Shown piece after piece: positions 18,718 through 28,254 of a stretch of DNA of 64,000 nt (position 1 is the stretch's first letter; each line of letters begins with the position of its first letter). This stretch comes from Planctomycetota bacterium (lineage in GTDB: Bacteria > Planctomycetota > UBA1135 > GCA-002686595). The notes below the pieces were generated by a model. That model did not search any database, was not told the origin of the DNA, and saw only the letters and a program-made list of their open reading frames with translations. The DNA is taken from positions 62,001 to 126,000 of the forward strand of contig PKCK01000029.1 of NCBI GenBank assembly GCA_002862085.1. Direction: 5' to 3'. The position numbers were made by a program, and so were the translations under genes.

Positions 18718-21015
18718 TCAGATCCGCCCGACGAGCTTCCGGCCGATCCAGAAGAGCCCCATCAGGAGCACGATCGCGCCGCCGAGAGCTGGGTGCGACC
18801 AGATGCGTGCGCGGGTCACGATGGGCTCGGACGGCGGCAGATCGCGCAGACGCTCCGCGATGACGCCGAGGCTCGGGTCGTCGAGCACGGCGCCGCGCGT
18901 GAGCGTCGCGATCTCCTCCATCACGTCGAAGCGCGCTGGCATGCCGCGGCGCTCGAGCGGCTCCCCGACGATGGGGATCTCGGCCTCGAGGGTCGCGCCG
19001 GTCTCCTCGCACGTGAGGGTCGCGCGGTGCCGTCCCGGCTCGCGCGGGGAGAAGGTGGCGCTGTAGAGACCCCAGGCCCCCTGATCGAGCTCCCCCCCGT
19101 CGCCCGCGGCTGCCGCGGGCTCGAAGGCGATGCGCTCGACGCGCCCGGACGGAGACTCGATGCGCGCGCGGACCGTCGCGTTCCCGAGGGGCGCACCGCT
19201 CGAGTCCATCACGTTCGCGTTGAGGGCGATGGCGCTGCGCACGCGCGGCCGGTCGGGCGCGAAGAACAGTCGCATGGACTCGCCGACGTTCATCGAGCGC
19301 TGGTAGGCCATCCAGCGGATGACCTGACCCCAGAATCGGTAGTGGTAGCGGTCCTCGAAGCCCTCGCGCCAGCGCCACGCGCCGTCGGTGCCCATGAAGA
19401 GCACCTTCCCCGTTCGGGCGGTGCGCGTGACGAGGAGCGGGATCCGGCCGTACTCGTTCTCGCGCACACCGTGCACCGCGAGCACCTGGCTACCGGCGCG
19501 CGCGCGGCGTACGGGCGCGTGCCACTGGAAGCCCGGGAGCTCGGTCCAGAGCGCGCTGTTCTCGTCCGGCCCGGGGACGAGACGCGTCAGTGAGCTCGCG
19601 CGCCCCAGCTCGGTCAGCGCCAGGGAGGCCGCCACCGCGTCGCCCAGCCCGTGGAGCTCGGCCGGATCCAGGTCCACGGGGAAGAGGCCTCCGAGCTCGG
19701 TCTGCATGAGCTCGTGGTGTCCGCCACCGAGCCCGGGCATCAGGATCAAGCCACTGGCCTGGTCGCGCACCAGGCCGGCGATCATCTCGCACTGCTCGAC
19801 GTCCAGTCCCTCGCTGCCGAGGCCCACGTCGCCCACGAAGACGACGTCGTAGTCCGGCAGCGCCTCCTTCGGGGGGAAGCCCTCGAGGTATGTCGGGCCG
19901 CCGCCGACGCCGTCCACCGCAGGGTGGGTCAAGTAGCAGTCGACCTCGACGCCAGGATCGCGCACCAGCGCATTTCGCAGGTAGCGGTACTCCCATCGCG
20001 GCACGCCCTCCACGAGCAGCACGCGGAGGCGCTCCTCGCGAGCATCGATCTCGAAGGTCCGCGTGTTGTTCGCCGCGTCGAGCTCCCCGGGCTGGGGATC
20101 CACGGTCACCGTCAGCTCGACCAGGCCCGCAGCGCGCGGGCGGTAGACGAACTTGTCCGTCGTGGTGCGCTGCGCCGCGACGAGCAGTGGGTGCGACTCG
20201 ATCACGCCCGCCTGGTCTCTCAGGGTCACCGTCGCCGACACGTCTCGGGGCATCGCGCTGTCGATGCTGATGGGCAGGTCGACCGGACGGTCGACGATGG
20301 CGAAGGCCGGCGGATCCACGGGGGCGAGCGCGATGTCGGGGAGTCGCGTCGGGCTCCCGATCGTCGCGGTGAAGATCGGCGTCCCCGCGAGGCGATAGCG
20401 CGTCGCCACGTCATAGGGGCTGCCGCCCTCGTTCCAGTCCCCGTCGGAGAGCAGCACGACCGCCCGCAGCGTGCGCTGATCGAGCAGCGCCTCGAGGGGC
20501 GCGCGCAGGTCGGTCCCGAGCCGCGCGGCCTCCGCGGCGGTCTCCTCGGAGTCGTCTTCGCGCGCGGCGGCCGAGAGCGGCGAGGCGACGAGCTCGAAGC
20601 TGTCGAGGCGGGCGGCGCCTGCGCCCTCCTCCCCGCGGAGGCCCTCGAGCTCGGCGATCCGCGCGCGGACCGCTTCCGCGCGCGTCATCAGCCCGTCGGG
20701 GCCCTCGACATCCTGCGTCTCCATGCTGCCGGAGTCGTCCCAGAGCACGGTGACGAGGGGCGCCTCGTCCGGCGTCTCCGTGACGACCCACTCCGGCTGG
20801 GCCAGGACGAAGAGCACGGCCGCCACGAGCACGAAGCGCACGATTTCGAGGATCAGGATCGAGGGGCGCCGGTGACTTCGCAGCCAGGCGCGCACCGAGA
20901 GCGAGGCGGCGGCGATCAGCACGCCGGCCGCGATCCAGGCGAAGCCCGAGCTCACGTGGAGCTGCAGACGCGCGCCGTCGGCGGCGCCCTGGAGGAGCGC
21001 GAGAGGGGCCGTCAC
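18718..21015 (-). CDS. VWA-domain membrane protein with glutamine-amidotransferase-like region
   Basis: A 765-aa product with two N-terminal membrane segments (about 23-45 and 52-73) and one at the extreme C-terminus. The VWA domain begins near residue 86 and carries the MIDAS motif D93-D-S-G-S97. The central region (VLLVEGVPRWEYRYLRNAL, then DYDVVFVGDVGLGSEGL) matches the class I amidotransferase-like domain seen in planctomycete VWA proteins, probably lacking amidase function. The GTG start at 21015 overlaps the BatA stop by 4 bp. A longer start would read through that gene. It probably forms a membrane complex with the BatA and DUF58 proteins. Confidence 0.8.
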   Translation of the reverse strand: MTAPLALLQGAADGARLQLHVSSGFAWIAAGVLIAAASLSVRAWLRSHRRPSILILEIVRFVLVAAVLFVLAQPEWVVTETPDEAPLVTVLWDDSGSMETQDVEGPDGLMTRAEAVRARIAELEGLRGEEGAGAARLDSFELVASPLSAAAREDDSEETAAEAARLGTDLRAPLEALLDQRTLRAVVLLSDGDWNEGGSPYDVATRYRLAGTPIFTATIGSPTRLPDIALAPVDPPAFAIVDRPVDLPISIDSAMPRDVSATVTLRDQAGVIESHPLLVAAQRTTTDKFVYRPRAAGLVELTVTVDPQPGELDAANNTRTFEIDAREERLRVLLVEGVPRWEYRYLRNALVRDPGVEVDCYLTHPAVDGVGGGPTYLEGFPPKEALPDYDVVFVGDVGLGSEGLDVEQCEMIAGLVRDQASGLILMPGLGGGHHELMQTELGGLFPVDLDPAELHGLGDAVAASLALTELGRASSLTRLVPGPDENSALWTELPGFQWHAPVRRARAGSQVLAVHGVRENEYGRIPLLVTRTARTGKVLFMGTDGAWRWREGFEDRYHYRFWGQVIRWMAYQRSMNVGESMRLFFAPDRPRVRSAIALNANVMDSSGAPLGNATVRARIESPSGRVERIAFEPAAAAGDGGELDQGAWGLYSATFSPREPGRHRATLTCEETGATLEAEIPIVGEPLERRGMPARFDVMEEIATLTRGAVLDDPSLGVIAERLRDLPPSEPIVTRARIWSHPALGGAIVLLMGLFWIGRKLVGRI

Positions 21016-23069
21016 GCCGCGGCCTCCTCGGGGTCGTCGTTGACCGGCGGCGCGTCGCCCTCGGTCACGCAGAGCAGCGCCTCGGCGAGCACGCCGATCA
21101 AGGCGAGAACCATGAACACGCGCCAGATCTCCTCCAGCAGCCCCCCGTCGTCCTTCACGGAGGACCTCGCCACCTCCGCGGTGACCACGTCCACGTCGCC
21201 GAAGAGCTCGGTGAGGGACGCGATCGGATGGAGCGCGGCCTCGTCCTCCGAGTCCGGCCGATTGAGAGCGAGCCATTGGTCGCCGTTCGAGACGACGCCG
21301 CTGGAGACGTCGAGCGCCGAGAGGGCCCCCCGCCCCGCTTCCTCCGTCGGGCGCCAGTCGGCGCCGAGCTCGACCGCGCCTGCGTCCCGCCAGGAAGCGG
21401 AGCGCTGGGAGAGCGACGCGAGGTCGACGGCGCGCTGGATCATCGCGACGAGGACGATGCCCTGAGCGGCGAGGTTGCCCGCGCCAGGGGTCGGCCAGGT
21501 CCCGAGGAAGTACGCGCCCCCCGAGGGCGTGCCGGCGCGCACCAGGAGACGCTCTGCACCGGGGAGCGACGCGAGGGTCTGGTGGGTGTACGCAGACCCA
21601 TCCACGTCGATCTCGCACCAGCGGTAGAGCTCGACCTCGCCCACCGGGATCGGCGTGCCATCGACGCCCGTGGCGAGCAGGTCGTCGTCCGCGCGCCAGG
21701 TCTCCGGCGACGCGCCCTCATCACCCACGACCACCTCGTTCCAGGTGCCCCAGCGCACGCCGCGGTAGCGCGGCCCGGCGCCGTCCGCTGCCCCGGGTGG
21801 CAGGAACAGGATCACGCCCCCCGTCCCGATGAAGCCCTCGAGGAGCGCGGCGACCTCCCCGCCCTCCTCCGGAAGAGCGGCCTGCCAGATCACCAGCGAG
21901 GTCCCGGCGAGACCGGTCGCGCCGTCGAACTCGGTGGGCTCGATCCCTCGCGACGTCAGCCTCAGGGTTGGATCGAAGGGCAGCTCCGACGCGATCCGCG
22001 CGATGCGTTCGACGTCCTCGTCCTCGGAGACGACGAGGGTCTCGAGGGTCGGATCGTCGCCGAAGACGAACCAGAAACGGTCATCGCTCGGCCGGCCGTC
22101 GGCGACGAGCTCGACCACGCCGAAGCCCTCCTCGTCGACGCTGTCCACGGGGATCCGATGACCCTGAAGACGCGCCTCGGAGCCAACCATCTCGAGCTCG
22201 GCCACGGAGCGCGCGCCCCCGACCTCGATCGCCAGATCGACGCGCATCGCGGTGTCGCGCGAGCCCTCGGCGGCGCTCGCGCGGTTCACGACCGCGTCGA
22301 GGACGAGCTCGGCCGCGCCGTCCTCGACGACACGACGGACGCGGGTGACGCGCACCCCGAGGTTCTCGGCGCGCTCCGTCTGATCGAGGGTCAAGCGAAC
22401 CCGCACGCCCGCGGGAAGATCGTTCATGGCGGCGGCGAGGCCTTGCCAGCGGCCGTCCGCCGGCGCCCAGTCGGAGCTCTGCCCATCGCTCACCACCCAG
22501 ATCTCGGACCGGCCCGCGGCGCTCTCCTGGAGATAGGTCACCGCGGTCTCGAAGGCGGCGGGCATGTCACTCGCGGCGGCGGTCGCCTCGTCCATACCCA
22601 GAACGGACAGGTCGGCGGCGCTGGTGAAGCGCTGAGCCCTCCCTGGTCGCACCGCGTCGATCATGACGAGCTCCGGCGCGCTGGTGACCTCGAGGGCGCC
22701 CCGCAGGGCTCGCATCCCCGCGGCGAGCTTCGACTCCGGCGCACCCTGCACGTGCTCGGCCATGCTCGCCGAACGATCGACGACGACGATGATCGTGTCG
22801 ACGGCTTCACCGCCCACACGGCCCACCCAACCGCCGGCGATCGGCCGCCCCACGCCGAGCAGCAATCCGAGCACTGCCAGGGTGCGCATGGCGAGCAGGA
22901 GGATCTCGCGCAGCCTCTGGCGCCCGCGGGACAGCTTCGCGCCGTCCAGCAGGAACATCATCGCGCCCCACTCGACGACCCGATGCCGTCGCTTGTGCAT
23001 CAGATGGATGACGACGGGGATCGCGATGAGCGGCAGCCCCCAGAGGACCCATGGTTGGAGGAAATTCAC
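21012..23069 (-). CDS. BatA-domain / VWA membrane protein
   Basis: A 685-aa product. The first 75 residues are the BatA (aerotolerance regulator N-terminal) domain, with FLQPWVLWGLPLIAIPVVIH and a second membrane span. A VWA domain follows with MIDAS D98-R-S-A-S102. Beta-rich extracytoplasmic sequence leads to a C-terminal membrane segment (EEIWRVFMVLALIGVLAEALL). The ATG at 23069 overlaps the DUF58 stop (ATGA) and its own stop overlaps the next GTG, so all three are translationally coupled. Proteins of this type work with MoxR ATPases in envelope assembly or stress functions; the substrate here is unknown. Confidence 0.85.
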   Translation of the reverse strand: MNFLQPWVLWGLPLIAIPVVIHLMHKRRHRVVEWGAMMFLLDGAKLSRGRQRLREILLLAMRTLAVLGLLLGVGRPIAGGWVGRVGGEAVDTIIVVVDRSASMAEHVQGAPESKLAAGMRALRGALEVTSAPELVMIDAVRPGRAQRFTSAADLSVLGMDEATAAASDMPAAFETAVTYLQESAAGRSEIWVVSDGQSSDWAPADGRWQGLAAAMNDLPAGVRVRLTLDQTERAENLGVRVTRVRRVVEDGAAELVLDAVVNRASAAEGSRDTAMRVDLAIEVGGARSVAELEMVGSEARLQGHRIPVDSVDEEGFGVVELVADGRPSDDRFWFVFGDDPTLETLVVSEDEDVERIARIASELPFDPTLRLTSRGIEPTEFDGATGLAGTSLVIWQAALPEEGGEVAALLEGFIGTGGVILFLPPGAADGAGPRYRGVRWGTWNEVVVGDEGASPETWRADDDLLATGVDGTPIPVGEVELYRWCEIDVDGSAYTHQTLASLPGAERLLVRAGTPSGGAYFLGTWPTPGAGNLAAQGIVLVAMIQRAVDLASLSQRSASWRDAGAVELGADWRPTEEAGRGALSALDVSSGVVSNGDQWLALNRPDSEDEAALHPIASLTELFGDVDVVTAEVARSSVKDDGGLLEEIWRVFMVLALIGVLAEALLCVTEGDAPPVNDDPEEAAA

Positions 23070-23995
23070 GACCGCGCCCCGGAGCCGGCCCGGCCCGTCA
23101 GGAAGTCCGCGACCACCTGGCCGAGATCCGCGTCGAGGAGGACCTCGTGGTGATCGAGGTCCGCTGTGCGCACGACCTCGTCCAGAGCGTCGCGATAGCG
23201 CTTCAGCGCCGCGAGGTACTTGCGCGCGACGGTCGAGGGGTCTGCCACGATGGTCGCGCCACCCTCGGGGTCGACGAAGCGCGTCGGCCGGTCGAAGCGG
23301 AACTCCAGCTCGTCCCGGTCGAGTAGATGGAAGACCGCGACGTCATGGTTCCTGTAGGCGAGGTGCTGGAACGCGCCTTTGAGCTCCTCGGGCGGCGCGA
23401 AGAGGTCGCTGATGACGACGAAGAGCGCGCGGCGCTGCTCCTGCTCCGCGGCGAGGTGCAGGGTCTCCACGAGGCTCGTGGACCCCTCGGGCTCGAGGGA
23501 CGCCAGCTCCGCCAGGATCGCTCGCAGGTGCGAGGGCTTGCGTCGCGGCGGGATCCTGTTCCGGCGGTCCGCGTCGTCTGCGACCCACAGGCCCGCGGCG
23601 TCGCTCTGGCGCAGCGCGATCTGCGCGAGGACAGCGCTCAGGGACCTGGCCACGTCGAGCTTGGTGCGGGTCCCGCGGCCCTGCTCGCCGGCGTACTTCA
23701 TCGAGCCGCTGGCGTCGACGACGAGCACGAGGCGCAGGTTCGTGTCCGCCTCGAACTCCTTCACGTAGAAGCGGTCCGAGCGGCCGTAGGCGCGCCAGTC
23801 GAGACGCCGCAAGTCGTCTCCGGGCACGTAGCTGCGGTACTCCGCGAACTCGACACTGGAGCCACGGTGGGGACTGCGGTGGCGTCCGGAGACCGAACCG
23901 ATCATCGCGCGCCGCGCGCACAGCGGGAGATTGCCGACACGCGCGAGCACGGCTCGGTCGAGCAGCTCCGCACCTTTCGAAGTGGTCTCGCTCAA
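23066..23995 (-). CDS. DUF58 domain protein (MoxR partner)
   Basis: A 309-aa product with the DUF58 signature YRSYVPGDDLRRLDWRAYGR followed by VKEFEAD, and an embedded VWA-like fold with MIDAS D94-A-S-G-S98. DUF58 proteins accompany MoxR AAA+ ATPases nearly everywhere and are thought to be their clients or adaptors. The ATG at 23995 lies 37 bp after the moxR stop. The protein shows no membrane segment, unlike the two VWA genes downstream, so it probably links the cytosolic ATPase to the membrane VWA proteins. Confidence 0.9.
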   Translation of the reverse strand: MSETTSKGAELLDRAVLARVGNLPLCARRAMIGSVSGRHRSPHRGSSVEFAEYRSYVPGDDLRRLDWRAYGRSDRFYVKEFEADTNLRLVLVVDASGSMKYAGEQGRGTRTKLDVARSLSAVLAQIALRQSDAAGLWVADDADRRNRIPPRRKPSHLRAILAELASLEPEGSTSLVETLHLAAEQEQRRALFVVISDLFAPPEELKGAFQHLAYRNHDVAVFHLLDRDELEFRFDRPTRFVDPEGGATIVADPSTVARKYLAALKRYRDALDEVVRTADLDHHEVLLDADLGQVVADFLTGRAGSGARS

Positions 23996-24032
23996 CGCGC
24001 CGATGAGGAATCGATACCGCGGCCGGTCACCG

Positions 24033-25067
24033 TCACTGGACGGGGCCGGACTCCGAGACGAGTCGCTCGACGATGCGCGCGGGCGTCTGCCCCTCCGCCT
24101 CGGCGCTGAAGGTCGTCACGATGCGGTGGCCCAGCACCGGGGACGCGACCGCCTGTACGTCCTCGACGCGCACCATGTAGCTCCCCTGCATGGCCGCGCG
24201 AGCCTTGGCGCCGAGGACGAGGGACTGCACGGCGCGCGGACCCGCTCCCCAGGCGACGAGCGGCTTGAGCCACGCCGGCGCCTCCCCGCCCGCGGGGCGC
24301 GTCCTGCGAACGAGCTGGACCGCGTGGGCGTAGACGTGATCGGGGACGGGGATGCGTCGAACGAGACGCTGCATCTCGAGGATACGAGCGGCATCGAGCA
24401 TCTCCGTCAGCGGCGGGGGCTCCTCGCCGGTCGTGAGGCGCGCGATCTGGACCTCCTCCTCCTCGGTCGGGTAGTCGACCTCGATGAGGAACATGAAGCG
24501 GTCGAGCTGTGCCTCGGGCAGCGGATAGGTGCCCTCCTGTTCCACCGGGTTCTGGGTCGCGAGGACGAAGAAGGGATCGGGGAGGTCGAAGGACTTGCCG
24601 AGCACCGTGATCCGGCGCTCCTGCATGGCCTCGAGCATGGCGGCCTGGGTCTTCGCGGGGGCCCGGTTGATCTCGTCGGCGAGGACGATGCCGGCGAAGA
24701 CCGGGCCCTTCATGAACTCGAAAGAGCGGCCACCGGATTCGTTCTCCTGGAGGATGTCCGTGCCCGTGATGTCCATGGGCATCAGGTCCGGCGTGAACTG
24801 GATACGGCTGAAGTCGAAGCAGAGGGTCTCGGCGAGCTTGCGGACGAGCAGGGTCTTCGCGAGGCCAGGCACCCCCATGAGCAGGGCGTGGCCGCGCGCG
24901 AGCAGGCAGGTGAGCAGCCGATCGACGACCTCGGTCTGACCGATGACCGCTCGAGCGAGTTCGGCCCGGACGGCCGCCAGTGACTCGGCGAGCTCCGCGA
25001 CCGCGCGGACATCGTTCGAGTCGAGCTCGGGGTCGGCGCTCGTCGAAACTTCGGGGGAGGGCGTCAT
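24033..25067 (-). CDS. MoxR-family AAA+ ATPase
   Basis: A 344-aa product. Walker A GVPGLAKT is at 65-72 and Walker B VLADEINRAP at about 128-137. Between them is the MoxR-typical FTPDLMPMDITGTDIL, and after them ATQNPVEQEGTYPLPEAQLDRF, both hallmarks of the family. MoxR ATPases act as chaperones that insert cofactors into, or mature, VWA-containing complexes. The start ATG at 25067 gives the normal family length; the 101 upstream in-frame codons are Arg/Pro rich and overlap the promoter region. It is the first gene of the minus-strand operon, and an 18-bp palindrome lies about 97 bp upstream of the start. Confidence 0.93.
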   Translation of the reverse strand: MTPSPEVSTSADPELDSNDVRAVAELAESLAAVRAELARAVIGQTEVVDRLLTCLLARGHALLMGVPGLAKTLLVRKLAETLCFDFSRIQFTPDLMPMDITGTDILQENESGGRSFEFMKGPVFAGIVLADEINRAPAKTQAAMLEAMQERRITVLGKSFDLPDPFFVLATQNPVEQEGTYPLPEAQLDRFMFLIEVDYPTEEEEVQIARLTTGEEPPPLTEMLDAARILEMQRLVRRIPVPDHVYAHAVQLVRRTRPAGGEAPAWLKPLVAWGAGPRAVQSLVLGAKARAAMQGSYMVRVEDVQAVASPVLGHRIVTTFSAEAEGQTPARIVERLVSESGPVQ

Positions 25068-25481
25068 CTTGGTCGTTGCAGGGCCGTCGGGCCTCGCCGG
25101 GAGAACACCCCGGAGGAGGCCTGGATCCGAACGCGAAGGCTCGGCGGGGCTCGAGCGGGCGGCGCGCAGGACGTCCTGCGCCGCCAACCGCGATCTGGAT
25201 GTTCCCAACTCCCGCGCGATCCGTCCGCCCCCGACCGCGCGTCTTTCGTCCAGGCGCTCTGAATTCACACCCTGCCGAAACACGGCCCCGCCGCCCGGCC
25301 GACGCCGGCCGCGTCGCGTTCCGCCCCGCAGAGCACCCTCCGTCGGTGATGGTCCGCCGCCTCTGATCACGGACGGTCATCGGTTCAACGGGTCACCTTC
25401 CGTCGCCGACGAGGCAGCCTGGTTCCGTTCCGGTTCGACGACCCGGCGTCCGGCGCCCCGCCCCGTATCATCTCGCCCGCG
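25068..25481. promoter_or_regulatory. Divergent moxR/rsmB promoter region with palindrome
   Basis: The 414-bp region between divergent moxR and rsmB contains no convincing gene. At 25164-25181 is a perfect 18-bp palindrome, GCGCAGGAC with GTCCTGCGC, well placed as an operator for the moxR operon. I could not assign promoter hexamers with confidence. Confidence 0.45.
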
Positions 25482-26810
25482 ATGCCGCGTCACGCAGCCT
25501 TCCTCGCCCTTCGACACCCGTCGGGCAAGCCCCTCGCCGCCGTGGACGAGGTCTGTGCGCGGCGCGGGCTGGATGAACGAGACACGGCGTTGACGCGCGC
25601 CCTCGTGGGAATCGAGATCCGGCGACGCGCCACGCTTCGAGCGGTGATCGCCGGCTTCGCTCATCACAAGCCCAAAGCCGAGCTCGCGCTCCTTCTCCGG
25701 CTGGGCGTCGCGCAGCTCCTCTACATGGACCGCGTCCCGCCGCACGCCGCCGTGTCGGAGACCGTCCGTGCGACGGCGGACTTCCTGGGTCTGTCCAAGG
25801 GCAAGGTGGTCAACGGCACACTTCGCAGCGTTCAGCGAGCGGTCCGTCAAGGCCGCTCGGGTGATCCGACGTGTGACCTCGTGGATCGTGATCTGCACTT
25901 CGACGGCCCGGTCTTCCGCGACCCTTCGCAGCACCCCCACCTCTGGGCCGAAGACGCGCTGTCGATTCCGTCGGCGCTGCACAAGCGCTGGACGAATCGG
26001 TACGGCGCGGACGGCGCGACAGCGCTCGCGCGCCTGGCGCTCGAGGAGGCGCCGCTGTCGCTTCGCGTGCGTCCGTCCGACTCCCGGAGCGCCGTGCGTG
26101 AGGAGCTCGCGAATCTCGAGGTCGCCGCCCGTGAGGGTGGCGCCCCGGACATCCTCCTCGCCCCTGCCGACAGCACGGGCACCGTGCTCCGAAGCGCAGC
26201 GTTCATGGAAGGACGCGTCACGGTGCAAGGTGAGCACGCCTCGAGGGCCGCGGCCCTCGCCGGCGACCTCGCGGGCCTCGACGTGCTCGACCTGTGCGCC
26301 GCGCCGGGCGGAAAGGCCGGCGTGCTGGCCGACCTCAAGCCTCGCTTCCTCCTCAGCGCCGACATCGGAGCGCGCCGTCTCGCGCGTGTCTTCGGGGCCT
26401 TCGAGCGACTCGGACACGCCGCCCCGCACGCCGTCGCCATGGACGGCATGGGCGCTCTGGGAGCCGACGTTCGCTTCGACGTCGTCTTCATCGATGCCCC
26501 CTGCAGCAACACCGGCGTCCTCGCCCAACGACCCGCGGCCCGCTGGCGCCACGGCCCCAGGGCCATCGTCGAGCTGACAGCGCTTCAGGCCCGCCTCCTG
26601 CGGGAGGCCGCCGGACACGTTCGTCCCGGCGGCGCGCTCATCCACTCGACCTGCAGCCTCGAACCCGAGGAGAACCAGCAGCTCGTACGCAGCTTCCTCG
26701 CAGAGCATCGGGACTGGCGCCTGGAGGGCGAGGTGAACTCGATTCCCCGCTCCCTCGAGGACGGCGGACCCGTGGACGGCGGATACGCTGCTCGTCTCGT
26801 CCACAGCTGA
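25482..26810 (+). CDS. rsmB: 16S rRNA m5C967 methyltransferase, RsmB-like
   Basis: The 442-aa enzyme has a NusB-like RNA-binding domain in the first about 140 residues and a SAM-dependent Rossmann domain. The SAM loop is LDLCAAPGGKAG near 269. Catalytic cysteines are in DAPCSNTGV near 337 and STCSLEPEEN near 390, the paired-cysteine arrangement of m5C RNA methyltransferases. It modifies the small-subunit rRNA. The start ATG at 25482 is the first in frame after the intergenic region. A small membrane protein follows after 5 bp, so it heads a short plus-strand operon. It could be another member of the NSUN/RsmB/F group, but the NusB-like domain favours RsmB. Confidence 0.88.
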   Translation: MPRHAAFLALRHPSGKPLAAVDEVCARRGLDERDTALTRALVGIEIRRRATLRAVIAGFAHHKPKAELALLLRLGVAQLLYMDRVPPHAAVSETVRATADFLGLSKGKVVNGTLRSVQRAVRQGRSGDPTCDLVDRDLHFDGPVFRDPSQHPHLWAEDALSIPSALHKRWTNRYGADGATALARLALEEAPLSLRVRPSDSRSAVREELANLEVAAREGGAPDILLAPADSTGTVLRSAAFMEGRVTVQGEHASRAAALAGDLAGLDVLDLCAAPGGKAGVLADLKPRFLLSADIGARRLARVFGAFERLGHAAPHAVAMDGMGALGADVRFDVVFIDAPCSNTGVLAQRPAARWRHGPRAIVELTALQARLLREAAGHVRPGGALIHSTCSLEPEENQQLVRSFLAEHRDWRLEGEVNSIPRSLEDGGPVDGGYAARLVHS

Positions 26811-26815
26811 TCCCC

Positions 26816-27355
26816 ATGGCACCCAGTCGTCGTCAACCTCGAACGTCGAGCATCAGCCTCGCTCCGGTCTTCGCGATCCTCGGCCTCGTCGTTCTCGTCG
26901 GAGGAGTGATGATGCTGGTCAATCTTCAAGAGCCGAAGAGCGCCGGACCCGAGAGCCCGACGCAGCCCACGGGCTCCGAGGAGAAGGAGTGGGTCAACCC
27001 CTTCGCCGACCTCGACGACTCCCGTGTCCAGGTCCCCTCGGCAGGCCGGAAGATGCGAGACATCTCCCCCCCCGGGCTCATGGAGACCGAGCTGTTCACC
27101 AGGGCGAAGCAGCTCGCAGAGGACGGTCAGGCGCTCGCAGAGGAGGCCTTCGCAGCGCGTGACAGCGGCGACAAGGAGCGCTTCCGAGAGCTCGGGCTCC
27201 AGGCACGCGAGAAGCTCTTCGAAGCGACCGCGCTCACGGCGGACTGGTGGATCGAGCTCAACGAGGCGTACCCGAACGACCGGCAGATCGAGAGGATCAG
27301 CCGGGTCCGATCCAGGTGGGACCGCTCCTTCAACCAGCTGCGCGTGATCAAGTGA
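26816..27355 (+). CDS. Small single-span membrane protein (unknown)
   Basis: A 179-aa product with one membrane segment near residues 14-37 (LAPVFAILGLVVLVGGVMML). A Pro/Glu/Ser linker follows, then a helical C-terminal domain of about 90 residues (FTRAKQLAEDGQALAEEAFA). No named family is recognised. It sits 5 bp after rsmB, and its TGA overlaps the GTG of the SDR gene, so it is translated with both. The tail faces the periplasm if the basic N-terminus (APSRRQPR) stays inside. Confidence 0.7.
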   Translation: MAPSRRQPRTSSISLAPVFAILGLVVLVGGVMMLVNLQEPKSAGPESPTQPTGSEEKEWVNPFADLDDSRVQVPSAGRKMRDISPPGLMETELFTRAKQLAEDGQALAEEAFAARDSGDKERFRELGLQAREKLFEATALTADWWIELNEAYPNDRQIERISRVRSRWDRSFNQLRVIK

Positions 27356-28149
27356 CGCGACGAGCCCTCGTCACCGGCGCGTCCTCGGGGATCGGGGAGG
27401 CCGTCGCGCGCGTCCTCGCCTCGGAGGGCTACCGCGTCGCGCTGCTCGCGCGGAGGCGTGACCGCCTCGACAGGCTGGCGGCCGAGCTCACACCGGTGGA
27501 AGCCGGACCGCACGTCGTCCTGCCCTGCGACCTCACGAACTTCAGCGCGATCGAGGGCGCGGCTGCGCGCCTCGAGGACGAGTTCGGTGGGCTCGACCTG
27601 CTGGTGAACAACGCGGGCATCGGCTACCGGGCGAAGGTCGCGGAGCTCGATCCCGAGGAGCTGCGGCGCGTGTTCGACACGAACGTGTTCGCCCTGCTGC
27701 TGACGTGCAAGGCCGCGCTGCCGCTCCTGCGCCGCGGAGACCGGCCGGTCGTGATCAACGTGTCGAGCGTGGTCGGCCGCCGCGGGATCCCCGGCCAGGC
27801 CGGCTACAGCGCGAGCAAAGCAGCCGTCTGTTCGATCGGCGAGGCTCTGCGCGTGGAATGGGCGGAGGAGGACGTCGCGGTCGTCACCCTCAACCCCGCG
27901 CTCACGGCGACGGGCTTCTTCCAGGCCCAGGCCAACCCCGAACAGCTACCCGACCCCGACATGGGAACGGCGGCGCCCGCGGAGGACGTGGCTCGCGAGG
28001 TCCTCTCCCTCGACCGCCGGCCGCGACCGGAGCGCTCCCTCCGCTGGAAGTGGCGGCTTCTCGGGATCCTGTCGATCCTGGCGCCCCGGAGCGCTGATCG
28101 CATGCTCGTGAAGCGGCTCGGGGGCGGCTGGAGGCGCCCCAGGCGCTGA
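27352..28149 (+). CDS. Short-chain dehydrogenase/reductase
   Basis: A 265-aa classical SDR. The cofactor loop is TGASSGIG at 8-15. NNAG follows strand 4, and the catalytic Ser and YSASK (Tyr-x-x-x-Lys) are present. Arg residues after strand 2 (ARRRDRL) suggest NADP(H). The substrate cannot be inferred. The start is GTG at 27352, overlapping the upstream stop (GTGA); any earlier start would lie wholly inside the previous gene. The C-terminus is basic and partly hydrophobic (RWKWRLLGILSILAP), which may attach it to the membrane. Confidence 0.85.
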   Translation: MTRRALVTGASSGIGEAVARVLASEGYRVALLARRRDRLDRLAAELTPVEAGPHVVLPCDLTNFSAIEGAAARLEDEFGGLDLLVNNAGIGYRAKVAELDPEELRRVFDTNVFALLLTCKAALPLLRRGDRPVVINVSSVVGRRGIPGQAGYSASKAAVCSIGEALRVEWAEEDVAVVTLNPALTATGFFQAQANPEQLPDPDMGTAAPAEDVAREVLSLDRRPRPERSLRWKWRLLGILSILAPRSADRMLVKRLGGGWRRPRR

Positions 28150-28254
28150 GTCACCCCTGGTCGCGCCGGCCAGCCGACCCGGAAATCTCTTCAAGGTCGA
28201 TCTCCGTCGGGGTCGATAGCCCTTGGGCCCGCTCCCTGCACGGGCGATCCCTCC

